This document shows, piece after piece, positions 1-12,100 of a DNA stretch of 64,000 nt. The translations under genes and the position numbers were made by a program. How positions within the stretch are numbered: the stretch's first letter is position 1; each line of letters opens with the position of its first letter. Source of the stretch: Symsagittifera roscoffensis (taxonomy: Eukaryota > Xenacoelomorpha > Acoela > Convolutidae); contig NC_087062.1 in the NCBI RefSeq assembly GCF_963678635.1, forward strand, positions 6,002,193 to 6,066,192, in the 5' to 3' direction. Below the pieces are notes generated by a model. The model did no database searches and was not told the DNA's origin. It was given only the letters and a program-made list of their open reading frames with translations.

Positions 1-145
1 GAAGCTCTTGAACTGCTGCTTTGACATGAGGAAGAAGGAGCGGAACTGGGCACTGGCAAAGTTCATCGAGTTCTCCAGGATGAGCGAGGAGGTCAGCTCC
101 CACTTCTCACTGGGCGAGATACCTCCTTCTTCGAGTAGGGAGAAT
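1..145 (-). CDS. Exon 5 (partial) of the unrecognised gene
   Basis: The acceptor is TGTCAG, just to the right of position 145. The first base completes the codon left by exon 4, after which 48 codons stay open to the window edge, beginning FSLLEEGGISPSEKWELTSS. Base composition is clearly richer in GC than the flanking intron. The exon continues outside the window, so its end is unknown. Confidence 0.7.
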
Positions 146-3100
146 CTGACACAAAAAAAAAGAGTTTGATTGAAGTTACTTTAGTGATTGAGTCAGTTTA
201 GTTTTGGTATCAATTTCAGCGGAAAGGTAAGTTATTCAAAACTAACAAACTGCCTCTCAAAATTGAAGACCAATACGTTCATAACGTTCATGAATCCACC
301 ACAAACATTTCACAAACCATTGAAAAAATCAAGACACCAAAAAAAAGTAAAACCTAAAAAATGACTTCTCAAAATTTTTTTAAAAAAATTCAAAAACCCA
401 AAAAACTTTTATAAAAAAAGCAAATTTTAGGATAACAAAAAATATATATAAGCTAAATGTGTAACTTGTAAAGTCGATAGTTAGCTTCATCTATCATCAA
501 AAAATGCAAAAACTCATCTTTTTGAAACTTTCTAATAGCGAACGTGTTAAAACTTACTGCGCTGCCACCTCTTCGTAATCCGAATGCAAAATCACCCAAA
601 TTCCCGCCTTCGAACTCGGAATGGAAGCATGTATTTGAATCGTTTCTCGATTCTCCCAGTCGCTGGGTCCTGGGATCAAGGTCAAAGACACCACCTCCTG
701 AAGTTCCTGGAGGAACTTCGGAAGTGCGTTTAGAGTAGTTTGGTCCAGGGAGGACTTATCGTCCAGAAGAAATGAGTTAGTCGGGCAGTCGGTCGCATTC
801 TGATGTGAGTCAACATTTAGAGATGTGAAGTTGAAAATACTGCATGAGTGAAGCAAGATATCTTCGCCCAGAAATATGAGGCCTACAACTCAAAAGTAAA
901 ACTCTCCGTGCTGATTCAATAATAGGTTTAAACCGATGCAAATTGTTGTTTTTGACCACCCTAGTTGATCAAAGGAGGTTATTTTGCAAGAATCTTGCAA
1001 GAATTTTTAAAGAAGATGCAGCTCTTTAAAAAACCTTGCAAGATTCTTGCAAGATCTTGTAAGACAACCTCCTTTAAAGATAACTTGAAGCAATCTGAAG
1101 CAATTTGCATTACGAAATGAAAAATTAAAATGTATATGAACAATTTCAAAAATTGTTTAACCTAATTTTTTTCCGAGCTTAAACTCAGAATTCTTTGTGA
1201 CCGTAGTCAAATTGGATCTCCATATTTTTTTCTGGCGCTCAGAAAAAGGTTTTGTGAAAATTTCATAGATGGCTATCTTGCAAGATCTTGCAAGAATTTT
1301 GCAAGATTCTTGCAAGACAACCTCTTTTTTGCAAGATCTTGTAAGGTAACTTCCATCTTACAAGATCTTGCAAGATAACCTCATTCTTGCAAGTTCTTGT
1401 AAGATAACATCCATCTTGCAAGATCTTGTAAGATAACCCTCCTTGATCGACTAGGGCAAACAAGCAAATTTTGATGCAAATAACAACAATGGGAAGCTGT
1501 GGTGAAGTGGTTGCGCATGATCGAAAGATCGGATGTTCGAGGCCAACCATGATCCATTTAGCTTGTCTACTTATTTTTTTAACCCAATTTGAAACAAAAA
1601 ATTGAGAAAACGACGGCAAAAAAACTCAAAAAAATTAACACCCGAGCATAACGGTTTCTGAAACAAGCTCTTTCAGGCCACACGATAACGCGAAACCAAC
1701 TTTGCTCTGTTTTTTTTTGTTAATAAATTATAGAAGAAAAACCAGCGTGGGTTATTTTTGTCATGAGTAAGTGCATTTATGCCTTAAAGATGTTTCTATT
1801 CTAAAGTTTGATGGAACTCGGAACTACGGCACCTTTCAAAACGTCGCAAAACAAAACTCTGAAAAAAAATTTCTCGTGCTTGGTGTGACTTTTTTTGGGT
1901 TTTCAGCCTTTTATGACAATAATTTATTACATCACCTAACAGCTATCATTCAGATTCACAGTATGATATAAAAGTTTGAGTTTTTTCGAACAACTAAGTT
2001 CGAACCGCTGCAAGACAGCCTTTTTGTTATGGAAGATTGGAAGAGAACTATGGCTTTGAGTCAATTTTTCAGTTTTTTTTCCGCCAATTTTTACTGCCTT
2101 AAATACTCAAAGAATGTTTGTAGGGTTTTTTTCTCTCTTAATTTAGGTTTGACTTAATCAATTTTGGTTGACAAATTCTGCGCTACTTGTACAGCAGCCT
2201 GTTATCTTCATTGATACTAAAATTCGTCGGCTTCACTTTATAGATAACGATTTTAATTATGAAAAAGATTTTAGAAGCTTTTAGCTTGTCTACTTATTTT
2301 TTTGCTATCTAATTTTGAAACAAAAAATTGAGAAAACGACGGCAAACAATCAAAAAAATTAACACCCGAGCATAACGATTTCTGTAACAAGCTCTTTCAG
2401 GCGACACGATAACGCGAAATCAATTTTGCTCTATTTTTGCTATTAAAATATAGAAGACAAACCAGCGTGGGTTATTCTTGGCAAAAGTAAGTGCATATAT
2501 GCCTTAAAGATGCTTATCCTTCTAAATTTTGATTGAAATCGCATGTCAAAACGCCTCAGAACATAATTTTTGAAAAAAACTCGTGCTTGGTGTGACTTTT
2601 TTTGAGTTTTCAGCCATTTATGAAGATATTTGTTACATCACCTAGTATCTTTTGATGTCCTCCTCCCAATCTGATTCTTCGTTCATTTTTTGTTTTGGGT
2701 TTTTGGCCAGTTTAGGATAATTAACGCGCATTATACTTCGTGTTTTTCACGCGGCGACTCAGTTTGGCTTAGAAACTCTAACAATAGCATTTGAAGTGAA
2801 CTATTTGGTCTTATTAAGACAACATTAGAGATTAAAAACATCAATTTGACCTTTAGCAGCGTCTGGGGAATTCAAAAGTCCATAAAATTATGTTTTCTTT
2901 TAGCTTAAGGGCCGTTTCATTATGCTGGACTTCCAGTAGCCTTGTTCTGATTCAATCCACGAGAAGCTTTTTCTAATTTTTTTTCTTCAGTTTTTGATGT
3001 TATTAACAGAGTATCTTTATTCTATTTGTTTCATGATGCATATTTTTGGGCTGTAAAAATTAGACAAAAACTTTATTTGACAAAAAAATTTTACTAATAA

Positions 3101-6100
3101 GCGCACATTTTGGCACAAAAGTGAATGTTTTAAAGGAAAAATCCTTCTGGGATTTTCTTCGGACAAGTTACGCTCTGTTTACAACAATTTTTGGCGGTTT
3201 GATACCACAAACTTATGCCCCAAACTGAAGTCAAAAATAAAGTTTCAGCTGCATTTTTTTTAAACTAAGTTCCAGGACTTTGAAAAATGACTACATAGCC
3301 ATCTGAAAAAATTAGGGCTCGCTCTATCTCCAATAGGGCGTAGGTGGCAAATCAATCGAGGCAATAAACTAGTGGGTACGAATCATGCGCTAATAGACAC
3401 GAAACAAATCGATTTGTTTAGTTAAAGCCAAACAGTTGGTAAGCAATTTTTATGGTTAAACCCAAAACTTTGGCTGTTTTTTCTGTTTTACAAATCTGAC
3501 TGAAAACTTATTAACCTCTGAAACTGCTCATTTGGATGTCGGAAGCCAGTTTTTCATTCATATTAGAGTAAAAAACGAGTGAAATATAATAATAAATTTA
3601 AACAGTTTTGCTTTTGACCAATTAAGTTGCTTATGTCATTGATATTGGCAAAAATTGGCCTTTATTATTCTTTGCATTGCAAAAAACGACTTCAGACATG
3701 TTAAAAAAGGAGTCTTAAAATTCCTTAATACGAGCAGTTTTGAATAATTTAGTGCTTGATTTTGCTTGAATGGCTTGAAAATCAATGAAGTACATTTCTG
3801 TTAAAATTATATCTAATTTTGCTGAGCACTTATTTTAACGTTGATGTAAATTGAGTGTTGTCGCAACATTGCCCGTTTTTCCCCAATACTTGAATTTTTT
3901 TCTGTGGCTAATATTTTTGCAGATACCACACGAATGTATGCAAATAGTTAAGTGGATCTTTTACAAATTTGACGAGGTTCTTAGTTTGAACTTTTGAATG
4001 TCTATGAACTACCATACTCGACACGTACAGCGTTGCAGTATGCAAATTGTCAATCATTGAGTTTTTGAAAGCAACAAAACAATCTGCTGCTTTACAAATT
4101 GTTCATAAAAAGTTTAAGAGATGGTTGTTGATAAACGTTCTATTGTTAAAAGTTCTTTTGTTACACAATCTAACGCTTCACACCCATTTGAAAAGAAACT
4201 GATCGTCGAAGGTGCACAAAGTTCATAACCGACAAATTGGCTCTCTAATTTTCTTTTAAAAGAAATTTGAACTACCATAAAGGAGCTATGCATTACAGAT
4301 AAGGTTTTTTTTTTATTTCAAGCAAGGGTTGAAAAACTTCGATTTGTTGTTTGTCACAAACTTGCAATTTTAAACTATAGCATCATTTCGAATTTAAAAA
4401 AATATATATTTATTCTTTTTATAATAAAAATAAAAAACACAAAACACGAATTTCTAAAAAACAATCAGCCATTGTACATGCTTGTATAATAAGGTTTTTT
4501 TAAATTCAAGTATAAGTATAAATTTAAGCGAGCGTCCGACAAATTTAGACGAACGCCAAAATTCATTAGTTAAAAGGGCAAAAGGCGAAAAGGGATTTTG
4601 GACCTAAGCATATAGGAAAATATAGGAAAATAAGCAAGTACTTTGGTACAAAAGTGAAATCGATTTTATAACTAATTTATACCTGGTGTCAAATAGGGTC
4701 CCCCTAGCAACTTCTGGGAGTAAGTAGATGTCGGCTTATCTTTCGTGTCCAACAGTTTTTTAATCGACAAAACAGCCGAAACTACGCACAGTCCCACAAC
4801 GCCTACTGCTATAATCAGCGCCACAGTTTTAAACACTACATTCTGTATCTTCCGTCTAATCGAGTTCTTGTTTTTCTCATTTCTCGCTTTTTCTTCGGCT
4901 TCCAGCGCTTCGGCTTGACGTAGCAGCTCTTCTTGCAATGTTTTACTCCCATCATTGTCATCAGAAAAAATTTGACCTTTCAGGTTGGAGTTTTTTCTGG
5001 AATTGTCCGAGTTGGGAGGCGATTTGGAACTTCGTTCGGATAGGTGATCGCCAACTGAGCTCCTCTTCTCGGCTGAGCCACCGCGGGACGACTTGACATT
5101 TTCCCCCGATAGAACGAGAGCCGATCGATCGTCAGTGCGCTTCGTCATTTTTGTTTGGTTTTTGTAAAGTTGGTTTTAAACCATAAATTCGCTGTTTTTG
5201 AATAATTAACGATCACTTTCGTTGAGAAAATCTGACCGGAAGCTGTTGAAAATGAAAAATTCAAAGTCTTCGAACAAAACAGGTGTTTTTTTTCTGTTTT
5301 TTTTTCAACCATTTTGATTTCTCGCCTTAAACGAAGAAATCCATGCATGTCCAAAAACAATTTGTGAAATAAACAATTTTTGATTGAAAAATTGTTTTTG
5401 ATTTTCTCTGTTGACAAATTTTCTCCACACACAAAACGTGAAGGCTAAAGTGATATAACGCTTCATTTAGGCTCAGCGGCGGATCTAGGATTTTCTCGAG
5501 AGGGGGGGGGGCGGATTTTCAAAAATTTTCGAAATTTTATCGACCTTTTTTTTAGGTCGACCAAATTGGTTTTCCGAGAGCTCTCCAAAGCATTATAAAG
5601 TCCCTTTTTTGGCCAAAAATTCTGTGCCGCAGGCAAAAATTTGAAAAAAAAACAGGCCAAAAAGGCGTTTTTGGGCACTTTTTGGAAAATTTAAAACAGA
5701 AAATTACGTTTTTTTGGCGCGCGCTCCCCCCTTAAAATAAGTATATTTTGGCGCCAAAGGCGCCTTAAGAAAAGTTTTATGGTCTTTCAGCCAAAAAGGG
5801 ATATCTCAAAATAGTACAAAGGGGCACCCTTTGGGTCGGCAGGGGGTCGAATCCCTGAAGGGTGGAAAAGCGTAAGCCCCCCCGCCCGCCCGCCCGCCCG
5901 CCCCCCTAAATCCGCCCCTGTTTAGCGCGCATTAAGTATCCCAGGCTGGCAAAAGAACTGTTACGGTTGAAATTTCATCTGAAGTCTGGGCATCAATATT
6001 TTTCAGATTGTAAAGATAATTGGTAAATAATGGTAAATAAGTTAAAAAGTCGAAATTAATCTAGAGAAAAAATATCACGAGCACAAATCTTCGAAAGTCG

Positions 6101-9100
6101 AAACAAAACTACTTCACTTTTTTAACTGATTCATTTATATCGATATTGGTTTACAGAATGATTTAACTGTAATGAATTGGTTACTTTTCTTATTGATGTC
6201 TTCGAGATAATTTAAAAAAATAATAATACATGATATTGGCAAAACCCGGTACAGTAAAAAAAAGATGTGATGCAATAAATTTCGAATATATCTCAGGCGC
6301 AGTCTTGATTTTTTCAGAACAATTTTCGAGAGTAATATCGGAACCAGTCAAATATTTATTCTTTCGAAGGTTTGCGCTTAGAGGTCAACATGATTCTATA
6401 GAAACTCTAAACAAAAAATGGAAAAAATATCAGGTTAAGGACAAGCTAAAACTCCAAATAAAAGAAAAAATTATTGCCTAATAAACTTAAGAGCACGATA
6501 AGACTCTTAAAAACGAGCAAAAAATAGCCTAATAAACTTAAATACACGATAAAACTTCAAAAAAAACGAATGTCAACTTGAATTATCGATATATGCAATT
6601 TAAATTAAACTAACTAGAAATGGTTAACAACAACTTAACTTGGCTCTTTTTCCAATTCGCGCCCAAGTCGTAAAATTATTTTAAGTATAACGAATTGTTC
6701 AGGAGGTTTTCAAGGTTGTGAGTTATGAACGGATACTTCATTTTTTCTGTATTTATTCACCAGTGCTAAACCTTCATTGTTTCACAATATTTATTGACCG
6801 GTGGTTTTTTCATCACACTAAGAAGACGTGAAAAAAGTTTGAAACAATAATCTTAGTGGGAGCGGAAGGAAAAAGAGCCTTAAACGTATGTTTGGAAAAT
6901 AGTTCACATCAATTGAATTGTTATTGTGTGTCTATCTACATCGACATTTTGGGATCTCTTCAACTATACCCCCCTCCTTCTTTGACCGCGGGGAGGGGGG
7001 ATTCGGTGCTAGGTACAACCAAAATCACATACACTTAACCGTTAAAATAATTCGTTGTAGGAGGAGAGAGATTGGTTACTAATTACCATAGGGGGAGTTG
7101 GAGGGGTGGGGGGGGGGGAGTGCAGCTTAAGAGATCCGACATTCAGTTTTCACAATTCAGGGTCAGATGATATCCACGATGGGGTGTGTGGTGATTGGGT
7201 TCTGGTTACCTCTTTCTTGAAGCCACTCCGTAACTCGTTCCCTCTGGCTCTGGAACTGGGGTCTCGTCAACAGAGTCATCGACACCTGTCAAATTATAAC
7301 CCAAACATATTTTACTATATTTTGTATACGACTACAGAGCTGAATTCAATTATCCGGTCGCACGAATAGAACTTGAAATTTAAAACGCATTTTCTCCCAT
7401 TGGGTTGAGTTTAGGTGAAAATGGAGAGAGGAAGGAGTGAAGATGGAGACAAAAAGGCTTAGAATCAGGGGCGGATCTAAACTTTTATCGAGGGGAGGGG
7501 GCGGGTTTTTCAAAAAAATTTCAAAACTTTTCTACTTTTTTTTCAGGTCGACTAAATTGGTTTTCCTAGCGCTCCCAGAACATTATAAAAACCATACTTT
7601 GACAAAACCTTTTTCGCTGAGGGAAATTTTTTGAAAAAAAAAACCTGTAAAAAATGCCGCTTTTGGGCACTTTTTGGAAAACTTTGAACAAAAATTTGCG
7701 TTTTGTCGGCGCGCGTTTTCCTTCAAAGCTAGTATATATTGGCGTTTAAATGGATGTCATAGAATAATATCAACGGTTGATGAGGGGGTCGAATCCCTAC
7801 AGAAATGACGTCCGCCTCCCGCCCCAAAATCCGAAAATTGATGTCATAGAATAATATCAACGGTTGATGAGGGGGTCGAATCCCTACAGAAACGACGTCC
7901 GCCTCCCGCCCCAAAATCCGCCCCTGATTAGAATTTTTCGCAAAATATTATGGTGCCGTTATGTTGCGAAATTCGGGACCAAATTTCTAAACCCTAAAAA
8001 CTAATCACTTTTGGTTTTTTAGAGGAGCAAAAGTTACGGCTAACTACTTAGTCAGTTACAGACATAATTAGATCAAAGTGAGCCTTTTACGCAGAATCAT
8101 TCAAGAGTAATTTGTTCTGCAGAAAATATTGCTCAAAACTTTCAAAAAATGTTCTAAAAACGATATTTTTTGTCTATCACACAAAAATTATTGATTTATA
8201 CAGTATTTTGGACAATGCACCCCTTTTACAATTTGTTGGACTAAGCACGAGGCCTACTTTGATTTAAATATGTCAGAAATTGACCTCGTACTTTTGGCAA
8301 AATTTTGGTTGACTGAAAAACCACAAATGATACGTTTTTGGGTTGAAATTTTGGTCCCAAAAATTGTTTAAAAAAATCTGCTGATGCTCTAAGCAAAATT
8401 TGTCTTATGTTTTCTTATTTCATCTCAAACCAAATTGAGAAAATACTTAAATGCATTTTTAAATTCAAATTTTGTTTGTTTTGTCCGGATAATTAATACC
8501 AGCACTAAATTAGCAAAAACATTGGTTAGAAGAAATTCATCAAAAAAGCAACTAACTCAATTTCGTAAAATTTGCAAACAATTTTTTTTTCAGACCGTTT
8601 TCTGATTTCAAGCTTGTCTGAAAAATCTAAATTTCCATTTATTTCTTACGTGTGAGAATTAGTGATATACTCAAATATGTTGTCAAAATGAGCAATTTTA
8701 AGGTTATTAATTATAATCAAATTCATTGACTGAAAAGATTTTACCGAACAGTATAGCACTAACTATAATTGATACATTGCCTAGCGCATGTTTTGCACAT
8801 ACTATGCTTCAAAAACTGTGAAAATTTTTGGAAAAAGATAGGGTCTCTAGTTGCAAGATGATTGTTTCTTTTAAGCGCGTGTTCACCTTTCATTCCCAAA
8901 AAAGTGTATTTTAACTACAATTTTACCGTTGAGAAAAGCACAATATGGGGAATTTGGCTGCCAGATTTGAGGAAAGGAAGGGGGAGGGCGGTACCTCCTC
9001 CCGCCTACACACGGCACTGAACTAACTATATGTTGAAAAAACTACAAAATTAAATGAAAACAAGAAGTTGCGAAAAGTTTGCCGGGGCAGAAAATGATTT

Positions 9101-12100
9101 TTTTTTCTGCGAGCTGAGAGTTGTGCTTTTCCATCCTATGATTTTGATATAGTGTGGGAAAGGCTATGAAATTATGTGGCGCGTTGTCACGCAATTTAAG
9201 TACTTTTTAAGAACTTTTGTGCCCATGAGCAAAGAACATCTAAAGCCCAGGTAAGCTCTGTCTTATATTACGTAACGTCGAGTTACTTTTGAAAAAGATC
9301 ATATTTAAAAAACAACAGATATGAGCATTCGCAAATTGCAAACGCTATACAGAAAGTGATTCGCTTACATTTTGCGGAAATCGTCTGATTTCGTGGAATC
9401 CGCAAAAACTATCTTTATTTGATGGTTACGGAATCCGTTAGAAAAGTAATGCGCGGAATCCATTTAAAATTTCTAAATAAAATTGGAACATGTTTGAAGA
9501 CTTGTCTCCGGATTCCACTAAACTACAGACACCAAATTGTACGTCTATCCAGTGCACAGTTTGGCCTCGTAATGATCTTAGAAAAACCAAATCAAGCATG
9601 GTCGAATAAAAAACCAGCGAATAATGCAATCAGGCTGATACCTATTGCGAGCTTGCCAGAGCCGAGATACAAACTGCGTATGAAAACACCTGGCGGTTTG
9701 CAGCGCCCACAATTAAGCCACTTTCGAGGATTTTTTGTAACCTCTCATTTTTGCGCTTGATTTTCTGCATAAAGTGTTCTCCGAATAGGAAGACGTTTGT
9801 TTTATACGATTTTTATTGATGAAAAGTTTTAGATTCAAGCCTTCCAAATGATAACAACCACCATTAAGTAATTTTGAGTAATAATGTTAATTCTGGTGGA
9901 ATTCAAGGCAACTTTTGATCTCCCCGTACCGAGAAAATTCTTTATTTCTGACCTGAAATACTTAATATCTAATCTAATTTCTGGTCAGAAATTCTTTTAG
10001 AAATGTTTAAATAATGCAGGGATTTTCTTTAAGTTCTTTGTTTCTCATCTTCATTCTGATCAGAAATTAGCTAAATCTAGGCTATTTTTAGCTTGGAAAA
10101 AATCTCCTGGTGGGGCTCGAACCCCATACCTTTAGTTTTCTAGACTGTTGTGCTAATTATTGATCTTCACTTTTTGTCTAGCCCTAACTCAATTTGAGAA
10201 AAACGTAATTGAAATTTTAAATTTTTTCCGTTCTGTCTGGATAATTTATATCAGCACTGTATTAGGCGAAATATATAATAAGCACAAATAAAAAAGAAAA
10301 ATTTAGGCAAGTTTTCAACCTAGAAGTTGCTGTTTGCGTTATTAACTTTTAGGTTTGCATTAATAATTTTATCGTTTGCATAAAAGTAGCGGTCAAATAC
10401 TCTAGAGCCGGTAGTCGGCTTAAGGTCGCTGTTGGAAGAGCAAATCACCGCTTCGTGGCGATAATGAGCTCTATATCTCATAAAGAGTCCTTACCCTCTA
10501 TAAGCAAGATCGCAACACGTTGGATCAATTGTCGTGGTAATTTTTTGCTGTTGATTAAAGCGTGCTTAATAGAGCGTGTAAAAGTATGCAACGCTTTTAC
10601 GATAGGTATGATTGCAGCTAAAATACAAACTCTATGGTCAAAAATTTGTCTTGTTTCAGCTTTTTAATTTTGCCTTATTAAGCCCCCCTCCCTCTATTAC
10701 AGTACCCAGGCTGAGGTTTCGACTTAATGATATGACCGAAGTTGCAAAGCAGATATCAAAGTTGGACCATAACTTCATAGTCGCGCAAGGCCTATAGTCG
10801 AAAAATAAAAACGAACTGGGTCAAAACAAATCTGGATTGGTCAAACTTGGTCAAAATATAGGGATTTTTGGTCGGGCCGGTCGAAATATAAAATGGAAAA
10901 CTCGAATTGAGTAACATCTACACACTCACCTGTGTCCAAGTGTTTTCCAGCTTAGTTTGGATCTCTTCTGCTGAAAGGGAGGGGAACTCTTCCCAGAGGG
11001 GCAGTCGCGTAGAGGGGTCAAACTTGTCCTTGTCCTTCATTTTGCTGTCACCCGAGTTGTCGGCTTTGTTGCTGAAGCATATTTATCAAAGTCACGGCTC
11101 ATAATGGTACAAAATATGGGTGGCGTGTCACGGAGCCGAATACCCGGATAGCCGAAAAATAAATTCGTTCCCGGATAGCCGAAAAACAAATTCGTTCCCG
11201 GATAGCCGAAAAATAAATTCGTTCCCGGATAGCCGAAAAATAAATTAGTTCCCGGATAGCCGAGATTTTGGATCTACTTAACAATTATCCCCTCCCTTCT
11301 ACCCCTCTTACCCATTTCTTAATGGGGGGGGGGGGGGGGTGGAGAGATTCGTTACTAGGTACCATAGGAAGGAAATACTGAAGAGATCCTACAAACTTAC
11401 TTAAAAACATTGTTTTCTTAATTCGAATACCCTTTTTCTCTACCCACCAACACCCCCCCCCCCACACACACACACACACACTCTTAGTCCGTTCATTCTT
11501 CCTTCCCACTCCCTTCCCCTCCTCCCAATTACCCATAACCCCTACGCACATTTACCCCACCATGTCCCCCCTCCCGACAAACAAAAAAAACTATTGAGGG
11601 CCCTCAACCGAAATTATAAACGATTATAATGTTAATGCAGGGGCGGATCTAGGATTTTCTCGAGGGGAAAATTTTGATAAATATATTGGCGCCAAATATG
11701 TCGGTAAGGGGTCGAATCCCTGAAAAGCAAACGACACTACAACCACCCCCACCCCCCCCCCCCCCCTAAATCCGCCCCTGCTTTGGTTCTGTAGCGGATT
11801 TAGGGGGGGGGGGGGGAGGTCGAATCCCTTTTTTGAAAATCCCCCCTCGAGAATTTCCTCTGCTTTGATTGTTGAAGGGGTCGAATCCCTGTAGTAGTCG
11901 GACTTTTGCTGTTAATTAATTCAATGAGAGTAAAAGTATTAGCCAATCAAATCTCTTAAAAATGTTCGGAATTTTGTTAGCTATAACAGGCTGCAAAATT
12001 TTTTGTCCAATCAAAATGCGCCTCAATTTAGTGAACAGTTTTCTGATTTAATTTAAATAAAACCGGAGGTATTTAGTTTTTTCGGCTATCCGGGAATGCG

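Noticed and set aside
554-878. A longer version of exon 4 beginning at the GTTGTAG acceptor
   Set aside because: It would start in a phase that does not fit exon 3's phase-0 end. The acceptor at 800-801 fits, so the shorter exon was kept unless a further exon exists in between.
6230-6481. 83-aa open frame with ATG on the plus strand
   Set aside because: Composition is driven by AT-rich DNA, with no domain, no splice context and repeated flanking words; not enough for a gene.
9419-9760. 113-codon plus-strand frame
   Set aside because: It overlaps the repeat shared with 19427-21180 and 37400-37918 and has no domain; treated as repeat sequence.
10105-10165. A functional tRNA gene
   Set aside because: The T arm is perfect but no acceptor stem pairs and the D/anticodon arms are irregular; listed as a tRNA-like repeat instead.
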